A program made the translations under genes and the position numbers. From the NCBI GenBank assembly GCA_947095535.1, contig OX352772.1, forward strand, positions 47,387,445-47,451,444: a stretch of 64,000 nucleotides of DNA, given 5' to 3'. The notes beneath the pieces were generated by a model. It searched no databases, was not told the origin of the DNA, and saw only the letters and a list, made by a program, of their open reading frames with translations. The stretch is from Poecilobothrus nobilitatus. Taxonomy: Eukaryota; Arthropoda; Insecta; Diptera; Dolichopodidae. Of this stretch, positions 12,524-24,345 are shown in pieces; positions within the stretch are counted from its first letter, which is position 1, and every line of letters starts with the position of its first letter.

Positions 12524-13696
12524 CTAATTATAAAATTAGCTTGTTCTCAATGTTACAAATTTTAATTTGAAAAAATTAACATTTTTCGGAATTTGAAGAC
12601 ATTTCTAAGTGCTATGCTAATGCTAATTATAGCAAAACGTATCCATTTAAGATAAAATGTATAGAATGTGTTCTCTATACCGTAACATGGTTATGATAAC
12701 ATTGACTAAATAAATCTAAATCAAAAATTATCAAAACTATTTTTAATAAAACTATTTTTCGAATATATAAAATTCAGTCCATTTTAAGCTTATAAACTTG
12801 AAAACAAGTCGATTTTTAATTACAAACATGTAAAAATTTTCATTTTAAACTTATTATAAACATGTTTTTAAAGTTTTTGGTGTTAATACGAAGAACAACA
12901 AAAAAAAAAAAAAAACAACTTTGACAAATAAATGATCCAAAATGGATTTAACCTTCTTCTGATGCAAGTAAATATAAAGAAATAAAATTACAAATTGCTA
13001 AAAATGAGGAAAAAACCAAACCATTTATGAACAAACCATTGTTTTAGATCTGTTCAATGAACTTGATTTTTTTTTCTCCAAAAACAATTAAATTAATGAT
13101 TTCCAATTATAAAAAAAAATGCCAATATGTTGTTTTTACCCAATATTTTTGAAAGATACCAGTTTTTATTTAATTGTATACCATTTTTTTTTTGTTTTTT
13201 AAATAAGTTAATCATAAATTAAGTTTTTTTTTTTGGATTCTTAAAATGTAACTTCATATGATTTAAAATTTTTTAGTTTATTATTCGTTTCTTATAAAAA
13301 AATAATTTCAGTTTTAAAAACTAGAGTTTATCACATAACACGTAAATATACACGTAACGTATACAAAATTGACCTCAAAAATTTTATTTATTCTGACTAA
13401 AAAGATGGAGCATCAATAGAAACCTTTTCAAAATCAATGAAAACCTATTCAATTTCAATAATATGTTTTTCAATTTCAAACAAAAGTATTTTAATTTTAA
13501 TAACAACTGAAATAAAAGAATATAATTCTGGAAAGGTTTGTGTACATAACCTCCGAGAAGGTTTGTATCTTGATTTTCTTTAAATGTAGCAAAAAGATAG
13601 CTTATGACAAAATTTTTACGACTTTTAAAATTTGCAAATTTTAATTTATATTATGTACACCATTTTGGCAGACCCTTTACACGAAAGAATATCATC
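12524..13696. other. AT-rich spacer
   Basis: About 1.2 kb with no gene or repeat copy recognised, apart from long A and T runs. Confidence 0.5.
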
Positions 13697-13827
13697 TTTT
13701 TTTCTTACAAGGGTCGGCGGTAAACGCCCAAAATCACTCAAAGAAACTGCACGTGATTCCTCTGGGTAGTGTACAACTTTAACCAACCAAAACCACTCCT
13801 TTTAAAACGAAACTTCAGAACGCTTCC
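13697..13827 (-). repeat. Family B A-tailed repeat, copy 1
   Basis: Read on the minus strand, this GC-richer segment contains AGTGGTTTTGGTTGGTTAAA, GTACACTACCCAGAGGAATC, ACGTGCAG and GTGATTTTGGG, then CTTGTAAGAAAAAAA. The same order occurs on the plus strand at 20302-20448, with CTCGTA followed by a long A run. The shared A-rich 3' end suggests a retroposed sequence (SINE or LINE 3' end). No tRNA-like A/B box and no coding frame is apparent. The family is not recognised. Confidence 0.55.
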
Positions 13828-13830
13828 TTT

Positions 13831-13860
13831 AAAACATAACATAATGTACAGTTATGTTTT
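13831..13860. repeat. Perfect 10 bp inverted repeat
   Basis: AAAACATAAC and GTTATGTTTT are exact complements separated by a 10-base loop. It sits just outside family B copy 1. Confidence 0.7.
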
Positions 13861-14706
13861 GGGGATAAAAATGTAAAAAGGATTATTTGGGAAATTTAAT
13901 TTGGAACAATTAGGATTATGGCGGATGAAGAAAATTTGGAGAGTTGTTTTGCAGAAAAATGTTAATATTCTTCTTAAATTTCGTTATGTTGTACATTATT
14001 TCAAGCTCAAAATAATGGTTTTAAAATTAGTTATCAATGGATATTAAGAAATATGTGGGTTATTTGTGTTAATAAGCATATTTGGTATAATACGATTATA
14101 ACTGGTACTTGAGTGACTGGACACATAAGCACATGCATACTTTAAAATATATTATTATTATTTATTTTTAAAAAAAATAAAACTAATTAATCTTTTTCAC
14201 CAGATGCCGCATTGGCTTTAAAAATATATTTTTTTCATAATATTCTATTGAATAAAAATTATATGGCAACTATAATTTTATAAGATCTGTTTTGCGCCAA
14301 ATAACACTGTCACAATTTCTTAAAATAAAAATGGATATTAAAAAAGAAAGAATCTAATCATGAAAGAAGACATTTTTATTAATAAATAAAACAGATTAAA
14401 TAAAATTTTAATACTTTCAATTCAATTTTTTTTTTACTCAAAAGGAAATGTGCTAAGAAATTGTTATGAACTTGTTTTGTTTTTCTTTTAAATTATCAGC
14501 ATTTTCTTGAGTTGTAAACGAGTTCAATTATAAATTAAATTTTTTTAATTAATATTTCATTCAAATTCTGATTCATGAAAAAATCTAACAACACCCAAAT
14601 TGCTTAATGATCTATTCATTTTAAAACTGGGATTGCAAGATGCAATTAACACACATTTCATTATTCAGTTAATATATATACTTACATACATATATTCATA
14701 CATATA
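13861..14706. other. AT-rich spacer
   Basis: About 0.85 kb with no recognised feature; it ends at the TA that flanks the mariner-like element. Confidence 0.5.
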
Positions 14707-15551
14707 CAGGGGGGCCAACTTGGAATGACTGATTTGAAATGCTTTTAATTTTTTTATTTTTAAGGTTTTTTATTTTATTTATTTTTTTTTAAGTTTAAAG
14801 TTATTAAATTATTTTTAAGCTAAGTGTGAAAAATGATATCCTTTAAATGTTTTCCACTCTCCTGTTGGCTCGTAATGGCTCTATTTAAGACATTTTGGAT
14901 TACGTTGCGCAATTTCTGACGTTATTTGTGACACAATTTGTTGACGTAAACCCGTTCCTTCAAAAAACCCACAAAAAAATAAATCAGGCGCCGTCAAATT
15001 TGGGGAACGAGGTTACCACTCGAAAACTTGAAGTCCGTCATTGAAAAGTTTTCGCAGAATCGCCGTTATCTCTCTCGCGGTATGAGCTGGAGCCATATGT
15101 AACGATTATTGAGAACTGCCGGATTTCCAACATGGTCCTGTATGCCGCCCTAGAGACGGTTTCTGGCTGCTCAGTTTCATTTTCGTGAAAATATGCTGAT
15201 AACTCTATCAGCCACAATTCCACGCCAAACAATGCATCTGAGAAAATCTAATTGTCGCTGGTGCACTGCTCTCGGATTATCCGTACCCCAAATTCGGCAG
15301 ATCTGTTTATTGACATATTCATTTAAATGAAAATGTGCTTCATCGCTCATAATTAGATTGTTCAAAAAATTTATCGTCCAGAATCATAATAAAATTCAAC
15401 AAAAATTTTTACACGTTCTTGTACTGAGTATGATGACACTATAAAATTTTATAAAATTCTTTATTATCTCCATAAAAAATAAAATAAAAAATTTTAAAAA
15501 TAAAAAAATTATAAGCATTTCAAATCAGTCAGTTAAAGTTGGCCCACCCTG
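14707..15551 (-). mobile_element. Mariner-like DNA transposon, internally deleted
   Basis: The element is bounded by TA on both sides (14705-14706 and 15552-15553). Its inverted repeats are about 55 bp: the left end starts CAGGGGGGCCAACTTGG and the complement of the right end starts CAGGGTGGGCCAACTTT. Both continue with TGACTGATTTGAAATGCTT and an AT tract. The transposase remnant reads on the minus strand. At 845 bp it is several hundred bases shorter than intact elements of the family, because most of the DNA-binding half is missing. TIRs, TA duplication and a DDE_3-type transposase together place it in the IS630-Tc1-mariner group. Confidence 0.9.
14831..15436 (-). pseudogene. Mariner-type transposase pseudogene
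   Basis: Reading down the minus strand, 15436-15375 gives YSVQERVKIFVEFYYDSGR, the typical first residues of this transposase family, then a stop. The helix-turn-helix region is missing, and the sequence resumes at 15365 with NNLIMSDEAHFHLNEYVNKQ. That is the start of the catalytic domain; the D of SDEAHF fits the first catalytic aspartate. RIWGTDNPRAVHQRQL and CIVWRGIVADRVI follow to 15177. A frameshift leads to YFHENETEQ..VSRAAYRTMLE (from about 15200), and further frame changes to VYVNKL and a C-terminal SGKHLKDIIFHT near 14835. The second catalytic region (the usual QQDGA motif) is unrecognisable. It cannot encode active transposase. Confidence 0.85.
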
Positions 15552-15553
15552 TA

Positions 15554-18500
15554 TATTGTATGCATAAATTTCTCTATTATATTGTCACTTGTCACTTCTT
15601 TTTATTTTGATTTTTAACTCCCTAACATTTTCAATATGAGTTCTAAATTGGCTTCTTATATCGAAAAAAAAAAAAAATACAACTCAAAAAACAACTTTCA
15701 TTACAAAATATTTTTTTTTGTAAAAGAAAACAAATTACTTAAAAAATCTGTTACAGGTATTTGCAATCTGTCATTTTTCTTTATAATTTTTAACATTAAC
15801 AACAATTTACAGTGTTGCCTTAGCAATTTTTGATTTTAAAAAATTATAAAATATTGTAACCCGTTATTTATTATTTATTAGAATGAGAGAGAAAATACAT
15901 AATGAATGGAATGCTGTAGACATTTTTTTTTTTAAACAAAACAAAACTATTATAAAATTGAAAATATGTGGATATTAATAAAAAATAAAACAAAACAAAA
16001 ATATAATAAAACTATAAAAAATTTATATTTAAAAAAAAAAAAACAAAATACTATGAAAATCATTAAATTATTGCCGCGCTTTTGTAAAAATTGATTGTGA
16101 CAAGTGGGAAATGATCAAAAAGCTTTCAAATTTGAAAAACAAAAAAAAGAAATAACGCGCATTTTGTATATTGTAATAACTGTTGTAATATGTAGTCATT
16201 ATTCTACAATCTTGTGAATACAGTGGTGATCTTAAAATATTCGGTGCTTTACAATACAAAAGAACGGAATTGTTTAAATAGTTGTTAATAATATTGTTTG
16301 ACTTTTAAAATTTTTTTTTTTGTTATCTTTTTATGATTTTGTCTAGGCTTTTATATTTCAACAAAGCTATATAATAACGTTAACTAAAAGTAAAAAGTTC
16401 GAACATCAATAAAAACTATTGATTCAATATTATGAAATTGTTTTATAACTTTAATTGAATTATGTATGCCTACAAAAGCTATTTTATAATATTATAATAA
16501 AACATTATCAACGTTAACGTTTTTGGCAGATTTTGTATCAAATATTTGTAAGTTGGCAGTTTAAGCAAACATTTTATTAACCATTTTAATAAAAAACAAC
16601 ACACGCCTAATAATCATCTGTTAGTTTACTGCATTGGATAAGCAACTCAGAGTAGTCTAATATGTAGTTCATATTAACAAAAGATTAAAAATTTTTGAAT
16701 TATAGATTAAACATTCTACCTAAACGTCAAATAAAAATTGGTCGTAAAGAACACGAGTAATTTATAAACAACTGGTAAAAATTAATAACAATTTGCGATG
16801 GTGTCATAGTTCCAAAATGGAATGTAATTTTTTAGTTTTTGAAATTTCGTACACAACTTTAACAATATATAAGTTGTCAAATATAAGAAAATTTAACAAT
16901 ATAAAAAAACAAATGTCAAAATGAATTAAAGAATATTGATATATAGTTAGAATTTCCTTTCCGTAGTTCAATATTGTAATTGTGCTGTGTTGTACTTTTG
17001 CTTTTGTATCTAAAATATATTCAAAAATCATAACCCATTTCTTTCATCTCTGATCTGCCTCTCCCTCTCTCTTTTGTTAAATTTTTATTTCTTATTTTTC
17101 GTGTTTTGTTTTCATATTATATTTTTCAGTTGTTATCAAAATTATTTTATTATCTTTATTCATTTTATTTATGACCCCAACTGTACAAAGATATAGCGTC
17201 TATACGTCCAACGTGTATTGCACTAATACATTGTATGTAATGTCATGTATGGAATGTAACTTATTTTGTGTTTTACATAAAATGCATTCTCTAGTTTACC
17301 TTGAAACATTTTACATAAATTGAATAGTAGCCGTAGTTATGTTGTTGTTTTTGTTTTCTTCATCAATTTTAACTATGGAATGTTTCATCTTAAAAATTTA
17401 AAAAAAAAAAGAAAATGTAAGGTAATATTTAAAAATTTATAATTTTTTATTATTTTTTATTTTTACATTGGTCATTATTTTGTCTCATGATATCAATTTT
17501 GAAATATTGTACTAAAAATATGAAAACAGGTTAGTTTAGGATATATTGTTAATTTTTTTTTTCTTATACGAATACCGCCAATTCAATAATTACAATGTAT
17601 TGTTATTTTTTTGAACAGTTAAAATATAAGTTAAATGGTCTGCAATTATGTCATTATAAAGATTCAAAGTTTTTGGTAGGATACTAAGATCTATAAAATT
17701 CAGAGTTTTTAGAAGTATCAGAGAATTAAAGTAATTTTTTGTAGATGAATAATAGCGCTTTTTCTTATCTGACCATCATATGCAGAATTTCAAATACGAA
17801 TTACCTTTTTAGAAACAGGGGATTGTTTTCATATCTATAGCCCGTTAAAGTGCTTGTTTAATTTGTCGTGTTCGTATAGAATTTTTACATTGCACTTTAA
17901 TATTTTTTTAGCTATATGCTATAGTACTTTGTTTTCCTACCGTTATGTATCCACTTATATTAAAACAATAAATATCCCTTTTCAACTATGTTTACTTTTA
18001 ACTATACTTTTCAAAAGTTTTCCTTTTTTGTTCACCTGTAAATTATAGGTTTTTCCTATGCTCGAGTTATATTTTATCAGGAAGTTTATAAAATCCAAAA
18101 CTTGACCATTTTTTTTTTTTTTTGTAACTAAAATCTTTCGGTGTTTATTGGAACTATGTATGCGAAATCGAAATGGACTGAATCTTATCTGATGCTTGCT
18201 GGTGCAGAATTACTGCAGAAACATTGTATGTATTAATTGCAATATTCAAAATGAGAATCTATTTGCGAGGGTAAGTTCTAATCATCAAAAGCTCTATAGA
18301 GGAGTGTGTATAACCGACTAAATATTACTTCCTGTTTTCACTAAAGAATAAGCTATATATGTTCTTTAGTATACATGTATTGCCTGGTCAAGGGTTACTA
18401 AATTAAAAATCCTTATATTGATAAACAGTATTGTATTATTTATTGGCGCTTATTTTATGTGCGTTAATAATTTATTTTTTTTTTAAGATAAAAGTATTTT

Positions 18501-19812
18501 ATTAAATAAAAAGCAAAACCAATTTCATAAACTTGTTTATATATATATAATATACTTATTGTAGAGGATTTTGATGTGTTTGAACCAGAAACAACTTTCT
18601 TAAATAAAAATATAATTTACTCATTTCAGGATATAATTTTTTGTATACTTACCTTTTATTATTGTTGTACTTTTTAATAACAATTTGTTATTTTGTTTTC
18701 CTTAAGTTATTTTACATAATTTTAAATGATTTTTTAAATAAATTTTAAACCAGTAACACATCTTTTGTCGGTGCAATTTTTGTTCAGGTATCAAAAAAAT
18801 AAACCCTTGAGAAAATTTGTAGTAATACGTGCGTAATACTATCAGATAGTGCGTAATATTATCATATAGTTCGTAATCTTTATTAAAATAATTTATAGCC
18901 TAATAGATTACTTTTTAGTACAAAAAATAAACATCAGTTGCGCAATTTTGCACAAAAAAAGGTGTGAAAAATTACAGTGTTAAAAGAAAATTCTTTTATA
19001 TAAAAAAAAATTTTAAACGATATCCTTACTTGATTAACATCGAATTAAGGGTTTTTCTTTCAGATTGCGAGTACATGTTAAATTAGTCTTAGTCTTTTCA
19101 AGTTTTGGCTTTCAGTTTTGTTGTTTTGTTGCAAAATTTTATTAATGGTTTTTAAGATTATTTCACATTTTATATAAGTGCTGTATAACTAGCTCAAAAA
19201 TTTAAAAAAATCTTGAAGAACTTAAAAAATGTTGTTAAGTTTAGTGCTTAAGTTCCTCTGCTTAGTGTATTAAGTTGGGAGTTTCGAACATCTAGGAGGC
19301 ATTCTAGTTTAAAGTTAATTTTGTTCTAAAATTTAATAAAGAATTCAGAATATTTTGAATTGAAAAATTTCCAGAGCTGTATGATAGTATTAAGTAAAAA
19401 GGTTGCCATATATAAAATACTTAATCAGATTATGGCGATGGACTGTGGTATATGGAGAGAGCCTGATGATAGTTAATAATAATTATATATGTATACGTAA
19501 TATAGTTTACAAAATAATTTGTGTTTTTTCTTATAAATAAAAACGAAACCTTTCTTTTAAATGATAAAACTGAATACCTAATCTTGGTGTGGTGTTTAGG
19601 GTTGAAATGAAAATTTTATTAAATAGCTCCTAGCTTCCTAAACAAATTCAAAAGATTTCTTAAATTCTTTCTAAAACAGGAGATAGATAATAAATATTTT
19701 CATAGTTGTTATTATAAAGATTCTTTCAGCATCTACAAAATCATATTAAACTAGGATTCGGTTTTATAAATCATAATTTTCACTAAACGATTGATTACTT
19801 GACTGTCCATTT
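15554..19812. other. Long AT-rich spacer, no gene seen
   Basis: About 4.3 kb. Short frames (15636-15833, 16804-17031, 17854-18048) are low-complexity F/L/I/Y/K/N strings without motifs. A pyrimidine-rich stretch (CTCTCCCTCTCTC) lies near 17055-17080 and a moderately complex patch at 17165-17300. No tRNA, SINE or TIR is recognised. Confidence 0.5.
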
Positions 19813-19842
19813 ATTTGTCATAAATATCCATTTATGACAAAT
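19813..19842. repeat. Perfect 13 bp hairpin
   Basis: ATTTGTCATAAAT (19813-19825) is exactly complementary to ATTTATGACAAAT (19830-19842) across a 4-base loop. No U-tract or gene adjoins it. Confidence 0.8.
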
Positions 19843-20301
19843 CAATCTTTGAACAATTCAATGCAGAATACAGAATTCAATTTACAAGAAGAAGAGAAAA
19901 GGAAATTATTTCATTAGCAACAGATAGAGCATTCTATTGAATGGAGTTCACAAAAATATCAAATGAAAATTTTTGGATTTACATTCAAGAAGGAATACCC
20001 ATTTTTATATAAGGAGGCAATCAAAATTTTATTACACTTTGTTATCTTATGTCTATGTGGATTGTGATTCTCAATACTAACCAATATAAAAAGCAAAAAC
20101 GAGAAGACGTACAGATATAGAAGAGGGAAATGATGATAACAATATCTCATATTAGACCTGTAATATCTAAAACTGAACCATGTTCAAATATTTCATTGAA
20201 TTTTCTATTATATTATTTATTCTTTTCTAAGAATCCTTCTTTTACATCCATCCTTATTTCTTAACCATCCCGTAAACCAAACTGAAACATTTGTATTTAA
20301 G
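19843..20301. other. AT-rich spacer
   Basis: No recognised feature. The minus frame at 19959-20150 is low complexity. Confidence 0.5.
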
Positions 20302-20448
20302 GTTCCAACCTAAATTTTGATTCATAAGCGGGTGGTTTTGGTTGATTAAAGTTCAGCACTATACGGAACAATCACGTACAATATTCTTCTCGGTGATTTT
20401 TGAAGTTTTCAACTGATCCTCGTAAAAAAAAAAAAAGAAAAAAAAAAG
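20302..20448 (+). repeat. Family B A-tailed repeat, copy 2
   Basis: Plus-strand copy of the sequence at 13697-13827. GGTGGTTTTGGTTGATTAAA, then CACTATACGGAACAATCACG, TCGGTGATTTTTG and GATCCTCGTA lead into a long A run with single G interruptions. Diverged from copy 1 but collinear with it. The A tail at the same point in both copies implies retroposition. No coding frame. Confidence 0.55.
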
Positions 20449-22018
20449 TCATTGTTATTTTGAATTTGTAATAATTTACTTTTGTTGGTTTTATATTATT
20501 ATATTATTTTAAATAAATCAAAAATTAGATATGTTACCGTATACATATAATTCAAATTATTGGAATCAATATTAATTATAGTTCTGATCCTCCGGGAGAG
20601 TTTCATATAATTGAACGTGCTCCTCGATCCTAAAAAGATTACAAACCTCTGCTATAACACCTATATCTGGTAAAAAAAAAAAAAAAAAAGTTGAAAGTTG
20701 AAAGTTACATAATAATTAATTATGAATTTTTTTTTATATCTGATCCGTTTTATTATTTTAAATTATTTAATAATTTATAAATACATTCAATTGTTTTTTT
20801 TTTTTTAATTAATTTTTCAAAATATTCAAAAACAAAACAATATGCGTCATAATAATAAAATAAATATTAACAAATAAAAGATAAAAATTGGTATAAAAAT
20901 AATCAAAAAAAAAAAAAAACAAACGAAATAATAACCACAAATTTTGATTATCTTGAAAATGAAATCTGATAAAAAAAATAAATAGAAACAAAAAAAGAAA
21001 AACGTTAAACAATACATTTTTTTTTTTTTTTAATTAAAATAACTTTTTTTCCGATTAAAAAAAAAAAAAACAATAATCAACTAAAATTGTTTACTAATAA
21101 AACACTCAAAATAATTTTAAAAATAAAATGTAATAATTAATTTCGAGATAAATCGAAATGAAAATAAAAAAAAAAAAACAAAAAAAATGTATTTATAAAT
21201 TTCCCGACTGTTGCATCATAAAAAAAAATTGAAATCGAAAAACTAATTCATAAAAAAAAAAAAACAACAAAAAAACTTGCTTGTGGCTTATTAAAGTAAA
21301 TTTTAACTGTTAATCGAAGAAAAACAATTCAGTATTTGCATTTTTTTTACTACATATTTTTAATTTATGATAAAAATTTTTCTTTTTCCTTTGAAATATT
21401 AAAAATAGATTGGAGAAAAACAAAAAAAAATAACTAGGGAATTTTTAATATTATTTCCTGATTATCTTCCAGTTTGTTACTTTCCAGCAGCTTCTTGTTT
21501 GTTGGCACACTTTTTTTTTTTTTTTTGTTTTTGTTAAACTTTTCTGATAACTGATTTCATAACAACATTTTGAATTTTAATATGTATACTGCTGAAGTAA
21601 GAAGTGACATAACTATTATAGTTGTCATGGTAACTTTTTTTGAAATACATATTTTATATTTTTTTTTTATATTTAGTTAAATAACTTTACATATTTGATA
21701 ATATTTTATAGTAATTCAGGAATAATATTATAAGCGATTAAATGATGGAAAATTTTTATATATTATTTGTTATATATTTCCTTATCTTACATTCAAACAA
21801 ATTTATATAAGTGAAAAATGTCCAATAAAATATTCAATGTTTTTTTTGTATATATGTATATATGTTATTTTAAAAAATACTCAATTATATTAAAGTTTGT
21901 AGTTTTATGTGTTAAATGAAATTAATACTCGTATTTTACCTAAAGTATATAAAAGAGAAACTATAACCAAGGAAAAGATATGATAAAATCATAAGATTTA
22001 GTAAAAATAAACTGAAAA
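20449..22018. other. AT-rich spacer dominated by A/T homopolymers
   Basis: About 1.6 kb with many A or T runs of 10 or more. The minus frame 20809-21012 translates to F/L/Y/I strings and is not a gene. Confidence 0.55.
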
Positions 22019-22205
22019 GGGGCCTCGATGGCTTAGTTGGTAAGAGCGTATAAAATACGCTGTAAATACCGAGGGGATGTGGGTTCGAATACCACACATA
22101 TCGTAAGAGTTATTCCCCCTTACGACATTTATAGCCAGGCTTGAACAGAAAAGGCTGTGTAATTCCCTGTCCACATTTATGTGGCAGAGAAATGCATAAA
22201 AAAGA
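22019..22205 (+). mobile_element. tRNA-derived SINE, family 1, copy A
   Basis: The 5' part is tRNA-like. It has an RNA polymerase III A box, TGGCTTAGTTGG, at about 22029, and a B box, GGTTCGAATAC, at about 22082, inside a T-arm-like hairpin (TGTGG..CCACA). A body follows with CGTAAGAGTTATTCCCCCTT and an ACG complement that closes a stem, then AGCC..GGCT pairing and TGTAATTCCCTGTCCACATT. The tail is A-rich (ATGCATAAAAAAG). Copies at 26596-26781 and, inverted, at 35820-35946 share the body. No obvious flanking target duplication. It is a retroposon, not a working tRNA gene: the acceptor stem does not close. Confidence 0.88.
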
Positions 22206-23309
22206 AAAACAAAAAAGAAATAAATTCAAAATTCTAACAGAATTTCTGTCAGAAAACTGCCGGCCGATTAAAGGGACACTTAAAGAGAATTAGAATAGAA
22301 AATAACGGTACATAAAGATTCTGATTCTATCAAGAAGAAGAAAAAACTCCAGGCCATATACTCAAAAACTGCGGAGCTTTACTCCAATTAAGATATCGGC
22401 ATTTAGGAGCATATGCAGAACCGAAGATGAACTGTCAACAATAATCCTCTATTCAATTTTTTAACTTTCTTAGAGCCGCTACAGATGACAAAAGTATTAT
22501 AAGTGGAAGCAAATCAACATAACCTACTAACAGTAACAGGGGGAGCATAATAGATTTACATCAAAATGTCGCTTTTATACCTATTAAATAACAATCTATA
22601 TAATTTATACCTAAAATAAGTAATCTTTAAATTTTAAAGATTAATCTATAATATATTGATGTTTAAATTAGAGATTTGAAGTATATATCGTGCCTGTTGA
22701 ACATTTTAATTTTAATATCCTTTTTTGCATTAAACTTCAGTCAGCTTATGTTGACAGCTGTTGTTTCTTTTGGAGATTCGATAATTTAAAATATCATTTT
22801 ACAATTATTCAATTACAACTTAATACTTATTAACTTGCTCGAGAAAGGCTAGTGAAAACAGTGGTGACTCATCAAAAATTAAAGTTAAATCAATGAAATA
22901 CAAAAGGCCAAGATTAATAATCGATTAGACTACTTAGAAGTAATTCTATAATTCGTATTCGATAAAAGGAAATTGAATGAAATACTACTTGTAGTACTTG
23001 TATGTAAAGATTCGAATCCAATTTGATATATTTATTATTCGAACACAAATTCGAAAATAAAAAACTATCAGCTATTCTTGACCTATAAGTTGAAATATTC
23101 AGAAAATGTTAGTTTTTCTTTTATTTTTATATCAAACGAAAATGCTTTTTAGATTTTTCTGAGTTTTTCAACTGATTTGTTTTTTTTCTACAATTTTCGA
23201 AATTTGATTTAGTTTTAAATACTACTTTAATGTAAAACATTCTAAATATATAGAAAATTGTTGAAAATTTTTCAAGTCGTCCATTATAGGTATATCATTA
23301 GAATTATTG
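22206..23309. other. AT-rich spacer, some GC-richer patches
   Basis: About 1.1 kb. Sequence at 22230-22560 is less AT-rich (AACTGCCGGCCGATTAAAGG near 22255) but shows no coding frame or tRNA-like boxes. Not recognised. Confidence 0.45.
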
Positions 23310-23404
23310 GTATTTTGAAATTTGAGATTTCTAAGTTGTGAAATTTTTGTTTTTTTGCTGTTTTGAATTTTGGAATTTTGTAATTGGGATTTTGTATTTA
23401 GCAT
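23310..23404 (+). repeat. T/G-skewed repeat, unit related to 24235-24345
   Basis: Words TTTGAGATTT, TTTTGAATTTTGG and AATTGGGATTT recur in the same order at 24235-24345. It is low-complexity T/G sequence, so part of the similarity may be compositional. Confidence 0.4.
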
Positions 23405-23798
23405 TTCTTGACTAACCTGATAATAATAAAAATTATATATTAAAGAAAAAATTAATTTGCATATTACATATAAATATGTAAAATGTCACTTTGACATGTC
23501 GTTATAAATTTGATTACAACTTGAATTATATATATATATATATTCTTATAAATACATTTTAATAAATGTATATATAATCGACTCCATCTAGAATTGCGCT
23601 TTAACAGCCTAACTTTGAATCATATTTGAATAAATTTGCGGTCACTCAATGAGTGTATATAAATTTTATGAGATAGATATAAATATCGCTTGTTTTCATT
23701 ATTTGTCATTGAAAATTTACAAAATTACTGCGGAGTTAAATTATTAGGAAACAGGTAAACTAGGGAGCATAATGAAATCCCCCAAAAAAAAACTCTGA

Positions 23799-24229
23799 AA
23801 AATTTAAAATCCCAAATTAAAAAATTCCAAAATTTCAAAAAAGTATTTTAAAGTTATTTTATAAATTATCTGTAAATAAAATAATTAGAACAGATTTTAG
23901 AGTTGATTTCAAAATCAGGATTTTAAAAATTTGTTTGTTTTTTTTTGTCTGTTCCGGTATTTGGCGGCGGCCGCACACACTATTTTAAATGTTCTGTGGT
24001 TAAATTAATTATATGTAAAAAATAATCACCATGGTTTTTATGGTTGGTTACAAATTCAGGGAAATGCGTTTTTTCCAGAATATATTATTGTATTAGAACG
24101 AGTTCAAGATTTTTTCTGTTTAAATTTTTTTTTCAAAATTTTATTTTGCTTCAGATTTCAGGATATCGATGAGGAATCCGAAAAATGATTTGAATTTTCG
24201 GAATTTTTAATTTTGGGATTTTAAATTTT
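23799..24229. repeat. Inverted repeat around a GC-rich core
   Basis: The 30-base arms at 23799-23828 and 24200-24229 are near-complementary (complement of left GGAATTTTTTAATTTGGGAT; right GGAATTTTTAATTTTGGGAT). The spacer holds an unusual GC-rich island, TTGGCGGCGGCCGCACAC (about 23962), with a NotI-type GCGGCCGC site. It may be a decayed TIR element, but arm simplicity makes this uncertain. Confidence 0.4.
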
Positions 24230-24234
24230 AGGAT

Positions 24235-24345
24235 TTTGAAGTTTGAGATTTTTGAATTTTATGATTTTGAATTCTATATATAGAATTATCATATTTAAGA
24301 TTTTAAATTTTTAAAATTTTGCAATTGGGATTTCGTGAACATCCC
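24235..24345 (+). repeat. T/G-skewed repeat, second unit
   Basis: Same word order as 23310-23404 (TTTGAGATTTTTGAATTTT, then AATTGGGATTT). It directly abuts the right arm of the inverted repeat at 23799-24229. Confidence 0.4.

Noticed and set aside
22019..22100. Possible tRNA gene
   Set aside because: Only internal promoter boxes are good. The arms do not fold into a cloverleaf, and the segment recurs with a SINE body at 26596.
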